Below, piece after piece: positions 33,899 to 44,218 of a stretch of 64,000 bases of DNA (the first letter of the stretch is position 1; each line of letters starts with the position of its first letter). Origin of the DNA: Paratinospora sagittata (taxonomy: Eukaryota > Streptophyta > Magnoliopsida > Ranunculales > Menispermaceae); the NCBI GenBank assembly GCA_035771175.1, contig CM069592.1:39882198-39946197 (forward strand), in the 5' to 3' direction. Below the pieces are notes generated by a model. It did not search any database. It was not told where the DNA came from and saw nothing but the letters and a program-made list of their open reading frames with translations. The position numbers were made by a program, and so were the translations under genes.

Positions 33899-34322
33899 TT
33901 TTTTATATTTATTTTTAAATTTGAAGGACCTTCACAAGGAAGAGGAGAGAGGACATCCCTCCTCGAGCACAACATCAAAAATAATAGATGGAACCTCCTT
34001 AAGCCACACCAGACAACACTCAAGAGATACAACAAATTTACTCCATGTCAAGGGTGGCGTTCATTTGGTTCATGAACTACTATCCATATAGCTATAGCAA
34101 GGAGACCCTTCATGAATTCCAATCTACCAAACACTTGGAGGTTAGTGGAGACCAATTTACACCCATTAATTCGATTGGCTCAGTTGACAAGAGAAAAAAC
34201 AAAACACAAGGCCCCCACCCAAAAGCAAATCCAAAGTTTTCTGTTATATATGTATATGTATATTTAATATTTATTTCTTCATAAGAAATTAAATTGATCC
34301 GTCAATAGCTATCTATATATGA

Positions 34323-34347
34323 ATATATATATATATATATATATATT
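34323..34347. repeat. (AT)n microsatellite
   Basis: A continuous AT run in gene-free DNA. Confidence 0.85.
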
Positions 34348-34436
34348 ATTATAATAGTTACAATAAATGGATTCTTGCATATCCTACCTATCGCACATAT
34401 AGAGGGACAAGATTTGACCTAATGTTCTCTTCGGTC

Positions 34437-34447
<11 letters not shown>

Positions 34448-34479
<32 letters not shown>
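34448..34479. repeat. (TA)n microsatellite
   Basis: A continuous TA run about 100 bp after a similar one. Confidence 0.85.
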
Positions 34480-34482
<3 letters not shown>

Positions 34483-34781
34483 TGAGATAGAATCCACGAT
34501 GTAATTATATATAAGTCAGTAATAGTAGGGACTTTTGTTCCCACTTTGTTGTTTATTAATTATGATGATATTCATTCATTTAGTACACTGGGCTTACACT
34601 AATCTATCCTTATCTTCAACTAAAAAAACAATATTTATATATATATATAACTACTGCATGTTTTTTTTATTATTATTATACTAATTTAGTAGTGAATTAG
34701 CTTCACTTGAACTTAATTAATTAGTCACTTCTCTTTAAAAGAAAAATATGCTATTAATTTATTTTATCTGAAACATTAGGG

Positions 34782-34805
34782 TATATATATATATATATAT
34801 ATATA
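34782..34805. repeat. (TA)n microsatellite
   Basis: A continuous TA run, the third within 500 bp. Confidence 0.85.
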
Positions 34806-36471
34806 CAAATATCATTGAGAATATGCTAAATTGATTGTGGTGGTGTACTACAGTATAAACTGCACACCCTACGTGCATCACCCTTGTATTGTATTGATAT
34901 TATATTGAATTATGTATGGACATATGATTTGATGCAATACAAGGGTATTGGAGTGATGTAGTTTGTATTGTAATTAATGAAACATTACTCGTCATTGCAT
35001 AATTAAATGATGAAAATTATCACGGTAATTAGTATAATTAGTATCTGTATTCAAACGTAGCTAGGTTACATATAAATAAATATGGTGTTTTAATTACAAC
35101 TTTAATTTGAACTTTGCAATTTGAGACTTGTTTTAATTAATTTTAAGGTATGATTAAGGGCGACCGACAAGGAGGTCTTACAATAATTAACTTTTTAAGT
35201 TTTGTGATAATGAACTTCCCACCAAGAAGAATATTTTCCGAAAAATTATCTTATTTTTTTATTTTTTTATTTGGTGGGGGAGAAGAATTATCATCATAAA
35301 GTGTGATCAGTAATGGAATTAATATCATTAAAGGAAATTCTATTAACGAATGGTCATAAGAGCAATCATATTGTATGAATTATGATTATGGACTATTAAT
35401 TAAGAATAAAACTCATGTATAAACAGATTATTGAGTGTGAACGTAGTTAAGATAAAGTTGAAAATATTAATGAAATGAAAAAGAATTATTAAAAACTGCC
35501 TAAGAGACAATATTGCATCATCTCTGATACAATTAAAAAAAGAAAAGAAAAAGGAAAACTATTTTAGTACATATTAATTTGTATGATAGCTAGTGGCTAG
35601 TGCATATATTGCAAGCTAATGGAACAAAAAGGACGAAAAATGTCGAAAATTGACTTGGACTGCACATGTGAGAAGAAACATGTGTGCTCTCAACATTATA
35701 AAATATATATATAACTTTAGGTAGATTGCAATCAACAGATAAAGGCTAGCTAGCTAGTTATCTATACATGCTAGTTATTGGTAATACTAACAAAGTAAAC
35801 TTAGATGAGACTATACTATATATTTTCACCATGTTACATGTGACATGCTAATCAATTATAATAACCTAAATATTATAATTATAGCTTGTTTTGGGTACCT
35901 AGAGAAATAAAAGACAATGAAAAATAAATTTATATATTTAATTTAAAAGGTAGCACAATCTACAAAGCTCCAGTCTATTTAAAGTCTTGGCTCAGTAACG
36001 GGCTATTTTGGATCTATTATACACAGTTTTTTTACAACTCAAAACTTTTCATGATTTGATCATACGATTTATAACAACTCCAAAGGAATTTTAGGGTTTA
36101 GGGTACCCGGGAAATTTAAAATAAAAATAAAAATAAAGATAAATTAAATTAAATAAATTAATGAAATAAAAAACAAATAAAATGGCACCTTTTTGTATTT
36201 CCTCAAAAGATGAATTGGCATTGGTGCAATAGTCTTATAGGTAGTGGCGTCATATCAGTCCCGTCAAAAATTTCTTCCAGCAGCTGTAAAGGATCAAACT
36301 AAGCCGCTAAGTTTTCCCAGTTTTCTTCTTCAAGAAATCCTTGCATGAAGCAAACCAGACCTACCTATAACTCATTGCATGCTTTGTTTCAATTGATCAC
36401 TTCCTTCGCTTCTCGAATCTGTCTTAGTATATATATACTCATTAATTTATAGCTAGTAGCAGTAAGTAGTG

Positions 36472-39400
36472 ATGGGAAGAGGAAAGGTAGAGCTGAAGAG
36501 AATAGAGAACCCAACAAGCAGGCAAGTCACCTTCTCTAAGAGACGCAATGGGCTTTTCAAGAAAGCTTATGAGCTATCTGTTCTCTGTGACGCTGAAGTT
36601 ACTGCTATTATCTTCTCTGCCAGTGGCAAGTCCTTCCAGTTTGCTAGTCACGAGTTCGTATATATATATTCTTAATTTCTTAATTAATTTCCTTTAATTT
36701 CCATCTAATATATATCATTAATTTATTAAGTTTAGTAAGTTTGATGAATATCATTCTGAGATTTTTTATTTAATTACTTGTGCAGTATATATAGAACTAT
36801 AGCAAGGTATCGCAGTGCAGTTGGGCTTCCTGAATCATTCAATCAGCCTGCAAGAACAGCAGAGGTAAGAACTGTGGGATTATTAATTCTTGAAAAAATT
36901 AATTAGTATATATATATATACAGTGCCCTTTTTAACTAATTACTTGATTAATTTATTTAGTTTATCAAATGGTTATATAAATTTTTTTACTAAATTATAT
37001 CATAGATGATATGATAGTTGATCTTGGAAATTAATACATAATTAGAAAAGATTAGACTGAACACCATTATATACATAAATAATATATATATATATATTAA
37101 GTGGGTCATGTGATATAAAGGGTGCTAGGAGTGAAGCAGTCACCTAAGTGGCAGGTTTATTTTATAAGATCCAAGATCTTTTAATTGAGGAAGGCAAGTC
37201 AATCTTGTCAAGTAAAGATGAGAAAAAGATGTTTATATTTTTTCTTAAAGTTTTGTCTATATATTATAAAAACAATTTTTTTCTACTAAACTAATCCATC
37301 ATTTCTTGTGTATTAAATGCCCTATATTCATCTCATACATTCTATATTTTAAGTTGAATCCTCCATTTATAGATGTTTTCTTTTTTTTTTCCCTCACTGT
37401 AAGTTATATATGAATAAAGTATAAATTAACAAAGTCTTAAATACATGTAGTACTTAGTCATATTTTGTATATATCACATGTTGCCAGTACTATATAAAAT
37501 TTCGAATATAATGGTGATCATGTCTGGATAAAAGAAAATATTAATTCTAGAATTAATTTCAGGGAAGTGTACTTGATTTAGTAAAGGTCATAACCTTTAG
37601 GTACATGAAGAACATTTTTTTTTTGTAAATAATAACTATCCTTTGCAAATGATTAATTAAGTCAACTTCAAATAGTTAAAAAAAATAAGGATTTATCCCC
37701 CTACTTAAATATTATTTTTATTATTTTATTTTCCATGTATAGATCAGATTTGATCAACTGGCTTTAATTAATTTGTTGTTGATCACATTTATGATTTGAT
37801 TAATATTAGCATATATAATTATATTAAGAAAAATGTTTTATACACGTTGAATGCTAATACTATTTTTCAACGTTAGCACCTAATTCCCTTGAATATTTTG
37901 GAGATGCGCATGTATTTCACAATATTCAAATACACGCGTATCTCCAAAACATTCAAAGGAAGTTGAATATACGTCAAAAAATGGTGTTGACACTCAACGT
38001 ATATATAACATTACTATTATATTTTTCATATTATTATATAAAGTGCAGTTGAGACTCTTCTTGAATGACATGCATATGACTTTTTCAAATTGAGTTTGAA
38101 GAAGACGCATATAATGCAACTTTATAATTGAAAATTTTTGTCATAGCAAAGACCCTTTATTAATTCTTCACAAATATTTTGATTAAATTGTCAATTTATT
38201 GCTATAAACAATTAAGACAACTTCTCAAGTCTATTCTATCATCCTAAATTTTGTTTATTCAGACCTTTAAATTAAATAGAAACCCTATGATATGAAAATT
38301 CTTAATAAGGCGTAAGAAACTTAATTTAATTATTACATATTCTTATTATATGTATCTACATGCATGTACTCAAATAAGATTTGCATGGTATCCTTTAATT
38401 TTTGCTGCAGTTCTGGAGGACAGAGATCGATGATTTAAAGAAGACAGTTGAAAAGTTGGAGGAATCAAATAAGTAAGCATTGAGATTTTTTGTTTAGGGA
38501 TTCAATTTAGAAAGAGAATTCAAATTTTGAAAACATTTTTTGAAGTGAAAAATGTTTTTTAAATCAATTGAAAACTGTTTTTAGATTTGACTAATTGATG
38601 TGTTTTGTATGTTTTGATTTTTTTTAGATATAGAAAAACTACATCAGAATCATAAACTAAACATGCCCTTAATTTTTTAAGATGAATTACTAATATTTTT
38701 CATTACTTAGAACTCACGAGCTATTATTCTACTATTTGAGAAGTTTGAATTGATCAAATTAAACATCGTATATAATTGTAATTATTGCTTCAAATCATTC
38801 TTTCCCACCTCTATAATGGATCGCACATGTGGCAGTGTGATTAGCATCCAAAGTAAGGAATTATAATAACTAATTAATTTTTTCTAAAAAATTAGAGAAC
38901 AATTAATTACTAAATGCTTAATTAATTTAGAAATTAGAGGAACTACATCAGATATGGAGAAACCCCACCATGGGATAAGAACACTGTTGACCAGACCACC
39001 AACCTATTTCAATCATAATTAAGCTTGACCCACCTGAAGTGATTATTTCAAGCAATCTTAAATTAAATCTCATCAATTAATCATGCGACCCGTCACCATA
39101 TGTACCCACCCTGAATGAATTTCTCATCAATTAAAATCAACTTAGTGCTGGACTCAATGATGATGATGCATGTATTTAATTATATCATGCATGCATATAA
39201 ACTTCTTATACAAATCCTGACTTTTCTGATTTATGAGATATATATTTTTAGGGGAATGGTAATCTTTTGTTTTTTTTTTTTGGGTCTATAACCCCGTGTT
39301 TGCGGGACGAGACTATTTCAAAGTCAGAAATTGCAGAGGTTGTTGGGTGTCCCTCCCCAAAGTAGGTGGATAAGTGTGGACATGTACTCTGACTCAAAAT

Positions 39401-41310
39401 CGAGACATCGCCCCTCATCCAACGAGGTTACCCGACTTTGGGTAGGGAATGTTAATCTAACTACAAAGAACTACAACACATTTATATTTATTGGATAATT
39501 TATTACACACCTTGAGATGTGTATAACGTACTTATCCAATGAACATGAACGTGTAATTATATTTTTTTTGTAGTTAGATTAACATTTTCCATATTTTTAT
39601 ATAGTATAACTAATTAACTAGTTTGTTTATATGTAGGTGTGTATAATTGGTTTGTTTTAATTTTCTTGCTATGGTCACTTTCTTTAAGGCACTTTGCTGG
39701 AGAAGATTTGCCCTCGTTGGGTATGAAAGAGCTAAAGCAACTGGAGCGTCAAATGAAGACTGGAGTTGAACGCATTCGCTCTAGGAAGGTTATATGATTA
39801 ATTTACATTTTAATAAACCTTATTTGATCATTATTAATTTGATTGATAAATATAGAAACTAACGGTTAATTAAATATATACTCTTTTATGGTGAAAAATA
39901 TAAATCAATCATGCTTTATTATTCTGTGGGACAGAGGCGTATGATTTTGGAGCATATCAACTTCTTGAAGAAGAAGGTGAGGTCCTACTCTCAAATTTCT
40001 TTTAATATATATTTATCCATTGGCACACTATTTTCATAGAGAAATGCTTTTACGATCCAAAACCTTACTCATGCTGATGTGGCGTATGATAATTGGAGAG
40101 TACTTTTTTTTTTTCTCTTTGATGATGTGATGTATTGCTACATCAGCTTAAAATAAATTTTTTTCTCTTTGATGATGTGATGTATTGCTACATCAGCTTA
40201 AAATAAATTTGAGTACATATCTTGGGTCGTTTTAGCACTCCTCATTTGTAATGTAATGTCTGACAATTACAAGGTTTCCAACCTCTCAAACTTTTGTTCA
40301 TTTTTCGGTCATGTGCTTACAGAATTTCAATGAACTTACAAATCTTATCTCACTGTTGTAAGGCATTATAAACTTTTAGTCTAATTCTATTTCATTTATA
40401 CTAAAATAACATTTCTTAAATTAGAAAATAATTAAGATTCCCCATAAGAATTCTTTAATCTTAACTAAAATTAGCAAAACAAACTAAATAATCAACCACT
40501 ATGTGCACATTTATTTATTTTTAATAAAAAAAAGTTTCTGAGAAAATAAAAAAACATATAATACAATCTTAAAAATACTCTTTATTAAGGTCTTTACTGT
40601 AATATTTGGTTTTTCTTTTGATTTTGCATCAAAAGGAAATTAAAAACAATTTTAGCTTCATTGATGTTGCTTCTTAATTTTATTAGCAATTCATCTAATG
40701 TCCAGTATAACTAATTTATTGTCTCTGAAATAAAAGCAGCAAAGAGCTTTGCAAGACGAGAATGCTCATCTCCAAAGAAGGGTAAGAAGTCTCTATTAAA
40801 GATATTATTCATTCAATTTGTATATGTTGGGATAGCATCTTTCACTACTGGAATATTTTTATAAATAAAAACAATGATCCTATACATATACTAATCAAAA
40901 AGATGGAATAAAGCAACCATTATATATATTTGTCTTATAATTATTAATTATTCCAAGCATTATAAACTTGTAGATCGAGGACTTAATTAAGGAGCATATA
41001 TCCCCCATGTGAATGAAAGTTTTGAGGGATTCTCAAAGCTATTGAAATAAATTAAGTATATATATATATTGAAGATGATCAAACTGTATTTTCTTCTGTG
41101 AGGTAAAGCTAAATGAGGCAGAGATAGAGATTAATCCGATGATAAGTTTACGAGCCGGCGATTCATCTAATACATTTCAAAGGTAACAAATCACACAATT
41201 ACTTATACTTTGAATAAACTGATTAAAGGCTGTAGCTTGGAATATGACTTATTAATTGTTGAATGTTTTGCAGGTTTGCTCATATCATGAATGATGCTAC
41301 CTCTAGCTAG
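36472..41310 (+). CDS. MIKC-type MADS-box transcription factor, TM8-like
   Basis: Eight exons join in frame to 207 codons: 36472-36653, 36786-36864, 38411-38472, 39689-39788, 39935-39976, 40740-40781, 41103-41182, 41274-41310. Every intron has GT..AG borders, and the exon sizes 182, 79, 62, 100, 42, 42 match the standard MIKC pattern. Residues 1-60 are the MADS domain ([20 protein letters not shown]), which binds CArG boxes as a dimer. A short I region and a K domain (about 85-170, heptads such as [15 protein letters not shown]) follow for dimer and tetramer formation. The short C-terminus ends NDATSS. FASHD-x2[13 protein letters not shown] and FWRTEID recall tomato TM8 and its relatives, so the subfamily call is likely but made from memory. 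TM8 genes are linked to flower development. The first-exon donor must be the GT at 36654; reading on would hit a stop. Confidence 0.85.
37831..38013. repeat. Long fold-back (MITE-like) in intron 2 of the MADS gene
   Basis: About 183 bp that are largely self-complementary: the left half (from aatgttttatacacgttgaa) and the reverse complement of the right half (aatgttatatatacgttgag) match through to the centre near 37922, including the phrase ttttggagatRcgcRtgtattt. Almost the whole length can pair, so this is a fold-back MITE. No target duplication was identified. Confidence 0.65.
39266..39444 (-). mobile_element. SINE (minus strand) in intron 3 of the MADS gene
   Basis: A T run at 39270-39281 is the complement of the poly(A) tail. 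On the minus strand the head has a B-box-like segment (gattttgagtc) and a tRNA-like start. A 14-bp direct repeat with one mismatch flanks the element (gggaatggtaatct at 39252-39265; gggaatgttaatct at 39445-39458). This is good evidence for retroposition. Confidence 0.7.
40040..40246. mobile_element. MITE in intron 5 of the MADS gene with an internal 50-bp duplication
   Basis: The ends are imperfect inverted repeats (left gagaaatgcttttacgatcc; right reverse-complemented gaggagtgctaaaacgaccc). Within it, a 50-bp unit containing ctctttgatgatgtgatg and gctacatcagc occurs twice in direct tandem (about 40111-40160 and 40161-40210) with no visible difference. A related element lies near 61104-61355. 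Confidence 0.6.
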
Positions 41311-41388
41311 TGTTGAAAATATTAACTTGAAAAAAACTCAACAGGCCATATGAGATTTGCTATATATTTTATATAAATTGTTGTTGTG

Positions 41389-41430
<42 letters not shown>

Positions 41431-41812
41431 TTATATGTAAATAACAGTACTGAGTGCCCTAATGTGTTATGAAACATGCATTCTATCTAGTTTCTAGCTT
41501 TAAATTTAAATGCGTGCATGTATGTTATAAGGAAATGTAAATCATGATGCGCAGAAAACCCTTACAATATTATTATTATTACTTTAGCTTTTCAAACTTT
41601 TGAGGGAAAAGCAGGTGTGCCCTTTATGCTGGAATATCACTTTACAGGGAAAAAGCTGGCTTGCATTTACAACAATCTATATTTATTTCTTTTGTATATA
41701 ACAGAACTTATTCAAGTATAATTCAGATGAGATCTACTGCAACTACGTACTAGCAGATTATGTTCATGTGCTTGTAATATAATAAAATATGGCAATAGAA
41801 ATATCGTGGCTG
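41311..41812. other. Tail-to-tail intergenic spacer
   Basis: About 500 bp between the stop codons of two converging genes. It contains the TA microsatellite and AATAAA-like signals (aataaaata at about 41781, usable on the plus strand). No further gene is seen. Confidence 0.5.
41394..41428. repeat. (TA)n microsatellite after the MADS gene
   Basis: About 35 bp of TA repeat, within 90 bp of the stop codon and so probably in the transcript's 3' untranslated region. Confidence 0.85.
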
Positions 41813-42145
41813 CTAGTGAACGTTCTGAATCTTCCTTCGATCCGAATCAAACTGTTCGAGCTTGAATCGCTCCTGAACATAAGAGATGTAAGTTGCGGCT
41901 TTCACATCTACGGTTTCATCGCTAGTACTGTATAAATAGTTGTCATCTTCATCATCGATCAAATCGCGGCCAGCTTGAGAAGAAGAAATTAGTTCAAGCT
42001 TCTGCTGCTTAACAAGAAAACGAGAAGAAGCACTAGAATAAGTTGGACTTATGGCCTTATCAACCTTACTGTTTTGATTCATGAAGAAATCTGCAGGCTT
42101 TGGCATTCCCTTGATGAACCCTCTGCGCTTGTGTTTGGACTCCAT
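41813..42145 (-). CDS. Small plant protein of unknown function, possibly DUF761-like C-terminus
   Basis: A single-exon frame of 110 residues with the ATG at 42143-42145. The N-terminus is basic (MESKHKRRGFIKGMPKPADF), the middle is Ser-rich, and an acidic patch DLIDDEDDNY sits near 62-70. The C-terminal segment (residues 79-101, VDVKAATYISYVQERFKLE) resembles the short amphipathic motif of DUF761-containing plant proteins, but this is a recollection of pattern only. A TATA-like box lies about 100 bp upstream. It converges with the MADS gene. The function cannot be inferred; the balanced charge and codon use make it a likely real gene. Confidence 0.65.
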   Translation of the reverse strand: MESKHKRRGFIKGMPKPADFFMNQNSKVDKAISPTYSSASSRFLVKQQKLELISSSQAGRDLIDDEDDNYLYSTSDETVDVKAATYISYVQERFKLEQFDSDRRKIQNVH

Positions 42146-42244
42146 TAATTTTTCAACTATTAATTGTAGCTGTTCTTGATCAGTACCAGATCGATGAGAT
42201 GATGAGCTTAGTACTTGTTGCTTTAATTACTGGGCAGAATAGAA

Positions 42245-42256
42245 TATTTATATATA
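42245..42256 (-). promoter_or_regulatory. TATA-like box of the 110-residue protein gene
   Basis: On the minus strand this reads ctatatataaat, about 100 bp upstream of the ATG at 42145; it is a strong match to the plant TATA consensus. Confidence 0.5.
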
Positions 42257-43545
42257 GTGCAAAGTGCTTGCATTATTAATTAATGGAGATAAGCATGAAA
42301 TTTGAGGATGGGATGTGGGCCTTCACCATTAATAATCTATAACCAAAATGATCTCTAAAGAAATATTCCTATCTACCCTTTTTTAAGAGCTTTGGAGGAT
42401 TTGGTAGATTTGGGAACTAAATTAGATAATTCCTTATATATATAGATAGATATTTTTCTTGATTATAATTGACTATTCATACAAAATCGTAAGGTATGTT
42501 GAATCGCTTGATCACACGGAATCGCTTTCAGTCACATTACGTCTAGTTAGGGCCAGTAGGTTTAATTTGGGAAAAAATATCTGAAGATTCATGTTTTTCT
42601 ACAGTGGTAGAACAAATAAATTATTAGTATAGGGTCTTTTCAAAACGTCTCATTATTAAACATAGAACGATCAAAGATTAATGCATAAATTGAGTAGGGA
42701 GTGTGGTATTTTTCTTTTGTCCTATAGAAACTGAATATGGTCTGTGAAAGAATATATATTAGTGTAACCAAAAAATTTATTAAAAAAAGAAAGAAAAAGA
42801 AAAAAGAGAGAATATATATGAGGCAACATTAATGGTCATGAATCATGATCCATATAATAATATGAGTTAATCTCCAAGCCATCTTAATTATATATCCTCT
42901 ATGAATTCCTATTTGTCATGCGTGTTACATCATGTTTTTCTAACATATATATTCCGGGCACTTGATGCTATAAAAGATAGAATTTCTCCAGATGATTCTG
43001 ATGTAGAGATAAGCAAAGATACATGTAAAAGTATGAGGAATTTATGATTACACACGGTCATTTTTTAAATACCAATCTTACTATTTATACCCTAAAATGT
43101 AATTATCATTAATTTATACTCAATGTTTGAACTTAAACCGTACATGCCATTCTTAAGATTTTAAATATTCATGTTGGTTCTTCAATATAAAGAACAAGGA
43201 ATTAAGGCCTCCTTAATTCGGTTTAATTAGCATTCAAAAACAAAACATTCAACTCAACCAAACACGAATTTTAGCTCAAAAAGGTTTTTTGAATTTTTAA
43301 ATTCAACTCAACCAAACACTTATTAAATGAATATTTATTTTAAAAAATAAAAAAAATACTTTGAAAATTCTTATATCATGTGGGAAAGGAGGAAGTTCAT
43401 GAGCCAGCTGATAAATAGGTCTTGTCCAAGTTAGTAATACCCGTTTTAGGTGTGAAATCTTGAACGTGGTACTGTAAGATAATCAGTCGAATAGGCTGAC
43501 AATTACTTCCATGTAGTAGGCTTTGGGACGACGTCGAGCCACTAA

Positions 43546-43568
43546 AACCTAAACCCTAAACCCTAAAC
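43546..43568. repeat. Telomere-like tract (telo-box)
   Basis: Two to three tandem copies of the plant telomere unit CCCTAAA (aaacctaaaccctaaaccc). Short telo-boxes are frequent upstream of genes for growth and organelle biogenesis in plants. This one is about 650 bp from the start of the gamma-CA-like gene, somewhat far for a promoter element. Confidence 0.6.
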
Positions 43569-43734
43569 TCTAATTTCAACCTTTATAGTAAATACTTTTA
43601 GTTTTCTACCTCTAATTGAAGTAGAGATATATCCTACACAAAAATAAACAAAAAAACTTTTAACATATTTATTAGAGCTTATAAAACTCTAATACATTTT
43701 GAGGTTCATTTTTATAAAATGTAAAGTTAAAGAG

Positions 43735-43912
43735 ACCCAACGTGGTGCAACATAGATGGTTGGTCTGTGCTAAAGGTGGAGGTCTCAAGATCGAAACTCT
43801 TGCTCATCTTAATCGCGTTCACTTGAGAAGAGCCGTTTAATACCCCTGTAGTATTTGAATGCAGATTAGTCTCACTCAAAGGACATGGATACCTAATGGA
43901 AAACCCAAAAAA
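43735..43912 (+). mobile_element. SINE-like element (plus strand)
   Basis: A tRNA-like head (gtggtgcaacatagatgg) is followed by a B-box-like segment (agatcgaaactc), a 3' GGATACC motif and an eight-A tail at about 43905-43912. A flanking repeat around agttaaa..gag is possible but imperfect, so the borders are approximate. Confidence 0.5.
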
Positions 43913-44218
43913 AAGTAGTTAAATAGAGTTAACAAATAGGTCTCAATTCTTCACATGAAGGATTACTCGACTCAACTCAAATAAGCTCGTATGATTTTCA
44001 ATTCTATATCAAATGGGCTTTACTTTTTCCCGCTAAATCATTAAAATTCATGGACCTAAAGGCCCGAAATATAAGAATCAACCTCTTGGGCCGGATTTAA
44101 AACCCGGATAGTGGGCCTGGTCTGAAAACCCGGAATATATCGTCGTTAAAAAACCCACCTGAAAAAGCGCACCATTCTCTGTTCTTCACAGAGACCAACA
44201 AAAGCTTTAGAAAAAAAA

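Larger units (their letters stand above)
25184..36471. other. Gene-poor, transposon-rich region
   Basis: About 11.3 kb without a supported host gene. It holds a short 40-bp direct repeat (about 25390-25428 and 25450-25489), a hAT-like element (26217-26758), a segmental duplication interrupted by a MITE (26848-27565), a putative DNA transposon with clustered subterminal repeats (about 28058-30185), SINEs (about 30210-30416 and 33662-33898), a CpG-rich patch around 32220-32480, and several AT microsatellites. The last kilobase should include the promoter of the MADS-box gene. The open frames are short and unconserved in appearance. Confidence 0.5.
42257..44218. other. Divergent region between the 110-residue protein and gamma-CA-like genes
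   Basis: AT-rich sequence with no supported gene. It contains a SINE-like element at about 43735-43912 and a short telomere-like tract at 43546-43568. The last 100 bp before 44219 form the presumed leader of the gamma-CA-like gene. Confidence 0.5.

Noticed and set aside
43546..43568. Chromosome end or large interstitial telomere
   Set aside because: Only two to three units are present, which is a telo-box at most.
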